Both the position numbers and the translations under genes were made by a program. From positions 30,805 to 94,804 of the IMG/VR virus record IMGVR_UViG_3300042863_001519: 64,000 nt of DNA; one strand, given 5' to 3'. The notes under the pieces were generated by a model that searched no databases, had not been told where the DNA came from, and saw nothing but the letters and a program-made list of their open reading frames with translations. Origin of the DNA: a virus. Below, in pieces: positions 48,804 to 56,887 of this stretch. Numbering within the stretch: the stretch's first letter is position 1; each line of letters opens with the position of its first letter.

Positions 48804-49871
48804 ATGAATATTAAAGTAGGAAGCAGGGTTAGTATTAAACCTTACATTAGTGGATTACCAAATGCAGGGCTTGAAAAGTATGATATGGTTGTAGCAGACG
48901 GTGCACAACATAAGGAACTTTTAGGTCTTGTAGAACGTAATGGTATTAAGTGTTATTTGACTGGTCTTAATGAACTGGCACCTGAAGTACAGAACATTAG
49001 AGATGTAGAAAAGAAAGAAGCAACTATCAGAGACATTAGAAAAACTGTGGTGTTTCTTGAAAACTCATTAGCAGGTAACTTTAGCCTTACTGAAAAAGAT
49101 ATTGATGAGTATGATGAGAAAGGAAAACCTACTGGTAAACTTTCCCCTATATTCTGGAGTAAGGTAACAATGTTTATCTCTCAGACTCCTGATAAGTTTG
49201 ATGACAAAAAGAATCGTATTCCTACCTATTGGGATGGAGTTGAAATTAAGTGTTCAAACAGTACAACATACCTTGACCCAAAGAATGCACATGACCTTAT
49301 ATTGATACATGCTATCCAAGCCGGTGGATTTCTTTGTGTTGCACCATCTATGGAAGCAGCACGAAATGCAGTAGAACCACCAAAGTGGTACTTGGATAAA
49401 GAAGAGGAGACAGCAGGTATCAAAACTGAAGTTAAGAAACTTCGTAACCAAGCTGGTGCAGAACTGCAAAAACTTTATGACAAAGATCAAACTAAGATGT
49501 TCTATGTTACTAAACTTTGTGCAGTAAACTCTTTGAGTTACAGAAAGTCTACTCCAAATGACATTATGTATGATGATTGTGATAAATACATTAATGGTGA
49601 AACAGTAGACAAGAATAAAAAACTTACTGCTGAAAAGTTTATTGAATATTGCAAACAACCATTGGCACAGTTACGTGTTCAGGCAATTGTCAAAGATTCT
49701 ACTGAAATGCAACTGTTGACTTACAAAACAGACGGTCAGCTGTATTATAATGCTACTGGTACACCAATGGGAAAGAGTGTTAATGATGTAGTGAAGTTTT
49801 TGGAAAATCCTCTAAACAATGATGTTCTTAGTAGTATTACAGATACTGTTGAAGAGGAATGGGTAAAGTAA
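48804..49871 (+). CDS. hypothetical virion-associated protein
   Basis: A 355-residue protein. The N-terminal 60 residues are beta-rich (VGSRVSIKPYISGLPN ... YDMVVADGAQHKELLGL). The rest is mixed, with charged linkers. It lies in the capsid-to-connector interval, so it may be a decoration or head-completion protein. No motif recognised. Confidence 0.7.
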   Translation: MNIKVGSRVSIKPYISGLPNAGLEKYDMVVADGAQHKELLGLVERNGIKCYLTGLNELAPEVQNIRDVEKKEATIRDIRKTVVFLENSLAGNFSLTEKDIDEYDEKGKPTGKLSPIFWSKVTMFISQTPDKFDDKKNRIPTYWDGVEIKCSNSTTYLDPKNAHDLILIHAIQAGGFLCVAPSMEAARNAVEPPKWYLDKEEETAGIKTEVKKLRNQAGAELQKLYDKDQTKMFYVTKLCAVNSLSYRKSTPNDIMYDDCDKYINGETVDKNKKLTAEKFIEYCKQPLAQLRVQAIVKDSTEMQLLTYKTDGQLYYNATGTPMGKSVNDVVKFLENPLNNDVLSSITDTVEEEWVK

Positions 49872-49890
49872 TCTCTAAAATCAACATAAA

Positions 49891-49956
49891 ATGGCAAAAG
49901 GAAAAAAGCCAGCACCAATGCCGGCACCGAAACCAAAAAAAGGAAAAATGTGTTAA
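49891..49956 (+). CDS. 21-residue Lys/Pro-rich micro-protein
   Basis: MAKGKKPAPMPAPKPKKGKM followed by Cys and a stop is a short, strongly basic protein. It sits 19 bases after the previous stop and 3 before the next start. Its composition and tight fit between two genes suggest a real protein; short K/P-rich proteins next to head genes occur in other phages. Possible DNA-binding or head role. Confidence 0.6.
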   Translation: MAKGKKPAPMPAPKPKKGKMC

Positions 49957-49959
49957 CCG

Positions 49960-50667
49960 ATGACCAACGAGTTATTACAGGTAAAATTTCAACAGCGGCT
50001 TAATAAACTATCATCTAGCGATTATGGGAACATAGAATGCTGGATGATAGCTGAAGCCTTTAACAAAGGCATGGATGCTTGGGTATCCAGGCAGTTGCAA
50101 GGTATTAATCAAACCAAGAGTACTGCAGAAGGATCTATTAGGAGTATAGACAAGCTCCAAGTAATTTTGAAACAATCTCCTCTTGCAATGGTTGATCAGG
50201 GTATTTATTGGGATGTAGATCTTCCAACTGATTATCTTGAATGGTCAAGGATAAGTGCAGATGCTCAAGCAGGAGATTGTTGTCCTCCAAGAAGACTCAA
50301 GATATTTCTTGGTGAAGAGGCCGATATGGACATGGTACTCTTAGATAAAAACAGACAACCTTCTTATGACTGGGGAGAGACAGTTGCCACAGTAATGGGT
50401 AAGAAGTTTAAAATCTATACAAACAAGTGTTTTGATATTGTCAATTCTACCATTACCTATTACAGAAAATCAATTCACATAAAGATAGAAGGATGTACTG
50501 ATCCTGATACAGGATTGATTGTACCTCCCGGAGATGGGATAGAATGTGAATTTCCAGATAACATAATAGAGATTCTTATTGATGAAGGTGCAGCAATTCT
50601 CGCAGATGATATGGACAACTATACAAAACAACAAAACTTAAATATGAATGCCGAACGCAATAACTAA
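49960..50667 (+). CDS. head-tail connector-like protein
   Basis: A 235-residue protein. ELLQVKFQQRLNKL is followed by NIECWMIAEAFNKGMDAWVSRQLQG, then GIYWDVDLPTDYLEWSRIS, a pattern of a connector/adaptor family in crAss-like phages. The last residues LNMNAERNN overlap the start of the GIY-YIG gene and appear again (LNQSAERNN) at the end of that gene. This suggests that the original 3' end was displaced by insertion. Confidence 0.7.
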   Translation: MTNELLQVKFQQRLNKLSSSDYGNIECWMIAEAFNKGMDAWVSRQLQGINQTKSTAEGSIRSIDKLQVILKQSPLAMVDQGIYWDVDLPTDYLEWSRISADAQAGDCCPPRRLKIFLGEEADMDMVLLDKNRQPSYDWGETVATVMGKKFKIYTNKCFDIVNSTITYYRKSIHIKIEGCTDPDTGLIVPPGDGIECEFPDNIIEILIDEGAAILADDMDNYTKQQNLNMNAERNN

Positions 50668-51409
50668 CATAGCAGGTATTTATAAAATTACAAATCTTGT
50701 AAATGGTAAGTTTTATATTGGTAGTACGTGTAATTTAAAAAGACGTAAGGGGAATCATTTTGCAGAACTGAATAGAAATAAACACTGTAATATTAAGTTG
50801 CAGAATGCATGGAATAAATACGGAGAAAAGGCATTTTACTTTGAAATTATATCTACCTGTCCGAAGGAATATCTTTTAAAATTAGAGTATTGGTTCATAA
50901 AAACATTATCTCCTTTTTATAATATTATTCAAGTACAGGAAGATTACAAAATAAAGATTAAATCTTTACATAAAAATAAGTTTAGAGAGTCTGTAAATCC
51001 AAGGGGATCAATACCCATATCTGTTTTTGATATAAACAATAATTTAATTGCTAATTTTGTATGTCTTTTAAGATGTGCAGAGTTTTTAAATACTCCAGTT
51101 TCGGGTATAAGTAAATGTCTTAAAAAAGGAAGACCTTTAAACAATAAATATATTTTTAAATATACCAAGAAAGATAATATTGAATATATAGATAATCGAT
51201 TAACAAGAGCAAAACTCTTTACAAAAGAAGGTCAGTTCTTAGGATTATTTGATACTTATGAACAGTTAGCAAAACATTTAAGTGTAAGTAAGGATACAGT
51301 TTATAGAACTATTAATAAAAAGACTACATTTTTATCGGCCAAATATCTTATATTTAAAGAGAAAGATAAAATGCAAGTACTGAATCAAAGTGCAGAACGT
51401 AACAATTAA
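50648..51409 (+). CDS. GIY-YIG homing endonuclease at the 3' end of the connector gene
   Basis: A 253-residue protein. The nuclease core is AGIYKITNLVNGKFYIGSTCNLKRRKGNH, then NAWNKYGEKAFYFEIIS. The C-terminal half is DNA-binding: IPISVFDINNNLIANFVCLLRCAEFLN and LGLFDTYEQLAKHLSVSKDTVYRTIN (helix-turn-helix). It starts inside the end of the connector gene, and its last 12 residues (MQVLNQSAERNN) repeat the connector C-terminus. That tail is probably the stranded original 3' end of the connector gene. Confidence 0.9.
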   Translation: MPNAITNIAGIYKITNLVNGKFYIGSTCNLKRRKGNHFAELNRNKHCNIKLQNAWNKYGEKAFYFEIISTCPKEYLLKLEYWFIKTLSPFYNIIQVQEDYKIKIKSLHKNKFRESVNPRGSIPISVFDINNNLIANFVCLLRCAEFLNTPVSGISKCLKKGRPLNNKYIFKYTKKDNIEYIDNRLTRAKLFTKEGQFLGLFDTYEQLAKHLSVSKDTVYRTINKKTTFLSAKYLIFKEKDKMQVLNQSAERNN

Positions 51410-51434
51410 TGACACCATAGTAAAATTTTAATAA

Positions 51435-53648
51435 ATGTCTTTACCAGTACTAAACCGACTAGGTTTTTGGTATGCAACTACTAACACACCATCTCTTGTA
51501 GATGGTGTTGGTACTTTAGGGGACTGCTATCAAATAGTAACTACTAATTTAACAGCAGATCCTCCTGCTGGTTACTTTATGTTCAATAGGGACTTGGGTA
51601 GTGGTGTAAAGACATGGATATCAACTCTTTACGTTTATTATGATGGTGCTGAATGGCAGATGATTGGTGGTGTTAGTGGAGGTGGTTCCGGCACTGTTAC
51701 CCAAGTAAATACTGCAGGTCTCATCTCAGGTGGACCAATAACAACTACTGGTACTATATCTACTTCTATGAATACCAATAAACTGGTAGGTAGAAGTACT
51801 GCTGGCACAGGTGTTATGGAGGAGATTATAGTAGGTTCTGGACTTACTCTTACAGGAGGTACGCTTAATAATACAGCTACACCATCACCACTTGGTTACT
51901 ATGGTGCATGGCAGGATAATATTACTCAAACTGCAGCAGCAAGTAATGTTGGTTATCCTATGAAGTTTAGGATAGCAGATATTACTCCTAATGGAATATC
52001 TATTGTCAGCGATACTAGGATAACTTTTGCAAACACTGGTATTTACAACATACAGTTTTCTTCCCAGTTTCAAAATACAGATAATACACACCATGATGTA
52101 ACTATTTGGTTGAGATTAAATGGTTCTGATGTTACAGGTTCTTCGGGTTTAGTATCTGTTCCTGCAAGAAAATCAGCAAGTGCAGGTGATCAAGGTCACA
52201 CTATAACAAGTTGGAATTATTTACTAAGTGTTGTAGGTGGTCAGTATTATGAAATTGTGTGGAGTACTGAAGATCATACACATGTTACTATGCAGTTCTA
52301 TGCTGCAGGTAGTCCACCACCATCAGCAGCTTCTGTTATTCTTAGTGTTACACAACAGTCAGGCATTATGGCTGGCACTGGTATAACTGCAATAAACAGT
52401 CTTACAGGTGCTGTTCAAACAATGGTACCCGGTACAACAGGAACTGATTTTGCAATATCTTCTAGTGGTACTGCTCATACATTTAACTTACCAACAGCAT
52501 CTGCTACAAACAGAGGAGCTTTATCTTCTGCTGATTGGAGCACTTTTAGTGCCAAAGTACCAGCAGGTTCTGTTACAACTTCTGGTCTTACTCAGACTAC
52601 TAATAAACTTCTAGGTAGAGGAACAGCAGCTACTGGGGCTATTGAAGAAATAACACTAGGTACCAATCTTAATCTATCAGGAACAACATTAAATGCTGCA
52701 AATCCTCCTGGAGGATCTACTACCCAAGTACAGTATAATAATGCTGGTTCTTTTGGTGGTGCTGCTAATGTTACTATAGATACAGATGGTAGACTCATAT
52801 TTCCTGCCGTTAGTGCCCTTCCTACAATATCTACTGGTGGTAAACTATATGGTGATACATCATCAGGATTACCCCAAGCTAGATGGTTGCCTAATCTAGG
52901 AATAGATGCACCACTACAAAGGAAACTAGGATATGGTACTATAGGTTCTATAACTCCTTCAGCTGTCAGTACTCTTTTTGCAGAGGGACATTTTTCAGGA
53001 GCATCTATTCAGACTAACCCTGTCAGTACCGGTAGTAATAACAGTGGTAAAACACACAGCAGTACTAGTGTGTTGTCATGCAAGACTAGATATGTAATAG
53101 CTAGTGCAGCTGCAATAAACTCTACTGCTCTTGTAAGAATGGGTAACTCTCAGGCCAGTGGTCTAATAATGAATGACAGTGTATATGGTGGTGGCACATT
53201 GCTAACAATAGTGGTAGGTTTTCCTGCATATGCATCTACAGAGAGAGTGTTTCAAGGATACCAAACATCTAACTCTGCTATTGCTAATAACGTAGATATA
53301 TCTACTCTAACCAACATGTTTGGTATAGGAAAAGATACTGGAGATACTAATTTACAATGGATGCACAATGATGGTTCTGGTACTGCTACCAAAGTAGACA
53401 CAGGTATAGCTATCAGCACTAATAATGTATATACTATAGAGCTGTTTGTACCTTCCAACAGTACTGCTATGTACGGAGCACTATATGAGATGACTAAAAC
53501 TACTAATGCTTTAATCAGTACAATCACAGCTAGTACTAACATACCAGCTGTAGGTACTAGGTTGTTTTTCCAGCAGTTTATATCAACAGCAGCAGGCACT
53601 GCTTCCATATCTTTGGCTATTATAACAACAGTAGAAGAAAACTATTAA
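51435..53648 (+). CDS. large tail fibre or receptor-binding protein
   Basis: A 737-residue protein. Residues 1-75 share an NTPSLVDGVGTLGD ... DLGSG pattern with the 53936-55093 protein. Two related segments (TNKLVGRSTAGTGVMEEI and TNKLLGRGTAATGAIEEI) are internal repeats of a known tail-fibre domain. Between them is a jelly-roll-like domain (GIYNIQFSSQFQNTDNTHHD). The C-terminal 250 residues are Ser/Thr-rich. It probably determines host range. Confidence 0.8.
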   Translation: MSLPVLNRLGFWYATTNTPSLVDGVGTLGDCYQIVTTNLTADPPAGYFMFNRDLGSGVKTWISTLYVYYDGAEWQMIGGVSGGGSGTVTQVNTAGLISGGPITTTGTISTSMNTNKLVGRSTAGTGVMEEIIVGSGLTLTGGTLNNTATPSPLGYYGAWQDNITQTAAASNVGYPMKFRIADITPNGISIVSDTRITFANTGIYNIQFSSQFQNTDNTHHDVTIWLRLNGSDVTGSSGLVSVPARKSASAGDQGHTITSWNYLLSVVGGQYYEIVWSTEDHTHVTMQFYAAGSPPPSAASVILSVTQQSGIMAGTGITAINSLTGAVQTMVPGTTGTDFAISSSGTAHTFNLPTASATNRGALSSADWSTFSAKVPAGSVTTSGLTQTTNKLLGRGTAATGAIEEITLGTNLNLSGTTLNAANPPGGSTTQVQYNNAGSFGGAANVTIDTDGRLIFPAVSALPTISTGGKLYGDTSSGLPQARWLPNLGIDAPLQRKLGYGTIGSITPSAVSTLFAEGHFSGASIQTNPVSTGSNNSGKTHSSTSVLSCKTRYVIASAAAINSTALVRMGNSQASGLIMNDSVYGGGTLLTIVVGFPAYASTERVFQGYQTSNSAIANNVDISTLTNMFGIGKDTGDTNLQWMHNDGSGTATKVDTGIAISTNNVYTIELFVPSNSTAMYGALYEMTKTTNALISTITASTNIPAVGTRLFFQQFISTAAGTASISLAIITTVEENY

Positions 53649-53650
53649 TC

Positions 53651-53917
53651 ATGACAAAAGCAATACAAGAAAAGGTAATAGACGGACAAACAGCTACATC
53701 TATACAGATATGGCAGACATTTAACAGTATGGAAACAGACCCTGAGATAGGTGGTTATGCACTCATTCAGTACACTATACTCAACAGCACAGGCAGCTGT
53801 ATAACTACTGGTTATATTAGAATAGATGGAGACAGTTATTACTCATGGAATGGGAACTATGAATATGCAGCTGATTACATAGCAACAGAGCTAGAATTGT
53901 TTTTTTTATTAGACTAA
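53651..53917 (+). CDS. small virion-associated hypothetical protein
   Basis: An 88-residue protein between two fibre genes. It is beta-rich with YALIQYTILNSTGSCITTGYIRIDG and ends in hydrophobic LELFFLLD. No motif recognised. Confidence 0.65.
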   Translation: MTKAIQEKVIDGQTATSIQIWQTFNSMETDPEIGGYALIQYTILNSTGSCITTGYIRIDGDSYYSWNGNYEYAADYIATELELFFLLD

Positions 53918-53935
53918 AAAGCTTATCTTAATCAT

Positions 53936-55093
53936 ATGGGAAGCACAGGCAGAACTCCAAATGTATATGGTATACCGGCCACTTTAAACTGGTGTGTTGA
54001 AGCAATTGCACAACTAAAAGGACAGGTGTGGGGTATTGTTCAGAATGGTAGTGGAGGTACTCAAAATCTTACTTCTGTTCTTTTAGAAGGTAATAGTGCT
54101 AACAACAATATTAACCTAACAGATGGAGGAGCACAACTAGCAATCCATAGCCCATCTGGTTTTGTAGTTACTTATGGTGATATTGATGGTACTGCAAGTA
54201 TTAACTATTTAGCAGATAGTATTGTATCTTCAACTAACGAAGGTACAAGATATACTACTTTAGAGTTTGATCAAACTACTCCAGGGGGAGTAAACATTAT
54301 CACATTTCCTGATGACAGTGGTGACGTTCTTTTAGATAGTCAACTAGGAGTAGCAAACGGTATTGCTACTCTAGGTGGAGACGGTATAGTACCTCTTAGT
54401 CAGTTGCCTTTTGGGTCTGCTCTTATTAATAAAGGGGCTTGGAATGCATCTACTAATACTCCAACACTAATAGATGGGACAGGTACCAATGGGGATTTTT
54501 ATGTGGTTTCTGTAGGAGCTACAAGAGATCTTGGTTCCGGTAACATTGACTTTGTAGCTGGTAATGGCGTGTTATATAATGGGTCTGTTTGGCAACAAAT
54601 AGGAGCTGTAATGACAGCTACTATTACGTCAGTATCTTCTGCTAATGTAGCTAGATTGTCAGTTGTTGCTGGAACAGGTCCTAATCCTACCTTAGACGTT
54701 GTGTCTGCTCCTAAATTACAAACTGCTAGAAACATTAATAATATTGCCTTTGATGGTACTGCTAGTATTCTTCTTAATAGTACGTACAATAATCAAACAG
54801 GTACTACATATACTTTTGTATTAACAGACAATCAAAAGATTGTAACAGCTACTAATGCGTCTCCCCAAACATATACGGTACCTCCTAATACTGGAGCAGG
54901 TTCTGTTGCTTTTCCTATAGGTACTAGAATAGATGTTATACAGCTAGGGGACGGTAAAGTTACTATAGCAGGACCCGGTGTTACTATAAATTCTTATCTT
55001 GGATATAAAGCAATAGCTGCAAAATATGTAGGAGTAACTTTATTAAAAACAGATACTAATACTTGGGTACTAATAGGTAATTTAATAGCATAG
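53936..55093 (+). CDS. tail fibre-like protein
   Basis: A 385-residue protein. Residues 165-220 (NTPTLIDGTGTNGDFYVVSV ... NGSVWQQIG) match the first residues of the 51435-53648 protein (NTPSLVDGVGTLGD ... DGAEWQMIG). The N-terminal part is polar and Gly/Asn-rich. The C-terminal part is Thr/Ser-rich and beta-like. It probably forms part of the tail tip or fibre. Confidence 0.75.
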   Translation: MGSTGRTPNVYGIPATLNWCVEAIAQLKGQVWGIVQNGSGGTQNLTSVLLEGNSANNNINLTDGGAQLAIHSPSGFVVTYGDIDGTASINYLADSIVSSTNEGTRYTTLEFDQTTPGGVNIITFPDDSGDVLLDSQLGVANGIATLGGDGIVPLSQLPFGSALINKGAWNASTNTPTLIDGTGTNGDFYVVSVGATRDLGSGNIDFVAGNGVLYNGSVWQQIGAVMTATITSVSSANVARLSVVAGTGPNPTLDVVSAPKLQTARNINNIAFDGTASILLNSTYNNQTGTTYTFVLTDNQKIVTATNASPQTYTVPPNTGAGSVAFPIGTRIDVIQLGDGKVTIAGPGVTINSYLGYKAIAAKYVGVTLLKTDTNTWVLIGNLIA

Positions 55094-55094
55094 T

Positions 55095-55757
55095 ATGTTA
55101 ATAACACTTGGTATATTATCGGCAGCTGGTTCATCAAGAGTATATGCTACACTAGATCCAGTAAGACATAGTTCTAATGTAACTACATCAGACGGAAACT
55201 TAACTGGCTCTAACCCAGGAAATGCTGCTGGTGTTGGTATAGCTACTATAGGAAAAAACAGTGGAAAATGGTATTGGGAAGCAGTAGTAAACAATTCCAC
55301 TATTGGTACTTATGGAAAGATTGGAGTAACTAACGTGCTTATGATACCACCTTACGATAAACCATCTGGACTAGGTGCTGGCGGTACTAATGGCACTGGT
55401 GGAGTAGGGTATTGGGGAACAACAGCAACTGATGGACAGACTAAGGTAGGTGCTAACTTTGCTGGCTCACTTGTTCAATTGCCGGGTAATGGTGGAATAA
55501 TTGTAAATGGAGACATATTATCTGTAGCATTAGATGCAGGTAATAATCAGGTTACGTTTTATCGTAATGGTGTGTTAGCTGTCTCTCTTAATCTGTTACC
55601 TATTAGTAGAACCTGGTATCCAGCATTTGCTTCTACATCTGCTCCTACCTCAGTAACATTTAACTTTGGTCAGAATGCGTGGAGTACAAATCCAGCAGTA
55701 GAAAGTACTAGAAATGACTTGTTTACACTTTATGGTTATAATGAAGGTTTATACTAA
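55095..55757 (+). CDS. SPRY-domain virion protein
   Basis: A 220-residue protein. GKWYWEAVVNNSTIGTYGKIG, then NGDILSVALDAGNNQVTFYRNGV and a WYPAF ... VTFNFGQNAW end are the order of the SPRY/B30.2 fold, with a Gly-rich middle (GLGAGGTNGTGGVG). SPRY domains bind proteins or sugars; in phages they occur on fibres. It probably takes part in host binding. Confidence 0.8.
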   Translation: MLITLGILSAAGSSRVYATLDPVRHSSNVTTSDGNLTGSNPGNAAGVGIATIGKNSGKWYWEAVVNNSTIGTYGKIGVTNVLMIPPYDKPSGLGAGGTNGTGGVGYWGTTATDGQTKVGANFAGSLVQLPGNGGIIVNGDILSVALDAGNNQVTFYRNGVLAVSLNLLPISRTWYPAFASTSAPTSVTFNFGQNAWSTNPAVESTRNDLFTLYGYNEGLY

Positions 55758-55775
55758 AACAACATACACACTAAA

Positions 55776-56060
55776 ATGAAAATAGATATTACTAAAGCAT
55801 TTTTAACCACTATCTCGATATTTATTGCATTTCTTGGGTGGTTTGGAAAAATTACTTATGACAAATTGACCAAAATTGAGAATGATGTACAGACATTATT
55901 AATTGCTACCGGCATTGATAGAAATGAAATACAGAACATTAAAGATAGATTAAATAGCTCAGGGCCTAAAAAGCCAATAAGTTACCATCATTATCATAGT
56001 GAATTTGTATTACCTGAGAATAACATTCAAAAGAGGAAAAAACTTATTGAGAAAGTATGA
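55776..56060 (+). CDS. holin-like or XhlA-like membrane protein
   Basis: A 94-residue protein: a membrane helix (AFLTTISIFIAFLGWFGKIT) near residues 6-25 is followed by a coiled coil (LTKIENDVQTLLIATGIDRNEIQNIKDRL) and a basic end. This shape fits XhlA-type holin partners. It lies at the start of a set of three small membrane proteins, but no endolysin is seen in the window. Confidence 0.55.
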   Translation: MKIDITKAFLTTISIFIAFLGWFGKITYDKLTKIENDVQTLLIATGIDRNEIQNIKDRLNSSGPKKPISYHHYHSEFVLPENNIQKRKKLIEKV

Positions 56061-56422
56061 ACAGTAAAATAGCTTTGGTATCATTAATAGCTGTAATTAC
56101 AATTGTCATTTTTGGTAACTATATTGTTTTCCGTAAAGGAGTAAATCACTTTGATGGTATCACAGCCAAACAACTAACGGATAGTTTAAGAGCTCACAAT
56201 AAACTAAGAGAACAACAACTATCAGTATTAAAAGACAAATACAAACAAGACTCTGTAAGAATAAACAGTATTCAAAATCAGATAAATAAAGTACCAGATC
56301 TTGTAAAAGAAATAAGCAAAAGCTATGATAAAAAAAGGAACCACATTAATTCTCTTTCTGCTGATGAGCAAGTTAGCTATATGTCAGATTGGTTATCCAA
56401 AGATACTAGTATTAGAGAATGA
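56057..56422 (+). CDS. i-spanin-like (Rz-like) protein
   Basis: A 121-residue protein with an N-terminal membrane helix (IALVSLIAVITIVIFGNYIVF), followed by a charged coiled coil (LTDSLRAHNKLREQQLSVLKDKY ...). The next gene starts inside its 3' end in another frame. This is the architecture of Rz/Rz1 spanin pairs, which fuse inner and outer membranes at lysis. Spanins have little sequence conservation, so this is a layout-based call. Confidence 0.55.
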   Translation: MNSKIALVSLIAVITIVIFGNYIVFRKGVNHFDGITAKQLTDSLRAHNKLREQQLSVLKDKYKQDSVRINSIQNQINKVPDLVKEISKSYDKKRNHINSLSADEQVSYMSDWLSKDTSIRE

Positions 56423-56756
56423 CACTGTTGTAGCAATAACAAAAATGCAGATGAAGAAGATCAACAATCTTTATCTACATAACAACGAGTGCAAAGAAAC
56501 AAACCAGCTTTTAATTAGTACTATAGATAGTTGTAAAGTAACATTTGCAATCTATGATACCATAGTGTCTAATCTTAAAGATCAAGTACAGATATACAAA
56601 CACGGAGCAGCAGAAAGCAATAAAGTTATTACTGAAATAATAGAACTAGATAAGAAAAAGAACAAAAGAATTAACAGCCTTAGCTCTCAAAACAAACTCC
56701 TCAAAGCCAGTACAATAATAGTTCTTATTAGTGCAGTAATCTTTGCAGTTATTTAG
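56325..56756 (+). CDS. spanin-partner candidate with signal peptide and C-terminal span
   Basis: A 143-residue protein. The start is a signal-like sequence (IKKGTTLILFLLMSKLAICQ), the middle is a coiled coil, and the C-terminus is a membrane helix (ASTIIVLISAVIFAVI). That is the layout of a one-piece (u-) spanin, or an unusual partner to the Rz-like gene that it overlaps by 98 bases. It lacks a clean lipobox. Confidence 0.5.
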   Translation: MIKKGTTLILFLLMSKLAICQIGYPKILVLENDTVVAITKMQMKKINNLYLHNNECKETNQLLISTIDSCKVTFAIYDTIVSNLKDQVQIYKHGAAESNKVITEIIELDKKKNKRINSLSSQNKLLKASTIIVLISAVIFAVI

Positions 56757-56789
56757 GTATTTATGATAAAAATAAATATCTCAAAATAA

Positions 56790-56820
56790 TTTGCTGAAGA
56801 ATAAAAAAAGTGTATATTAT
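56790..56820 (+). promoter_or_regulatory. promoter for the 56888 virion gene
   Basis: TTTG at 56790-56793, a 19-base spacer and TATATTAT at 56813-56820 fit the Bacteroidota pattern (TTTG-N19-TAnnTTTG, two mismatches in the -7 box). The leader to the start codon is 67 bases. It has a small GC-rich repeat (GAGAGGGGAAG) similar to the terminator after the gene. Confidence 0.65.
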
Positions 56821-56887
56821 ATATGAGAGGGGAAGATACTCTCTCCATTCAAGTTACTTGGGTGTCACAAAATAACTTTTTTAAACA

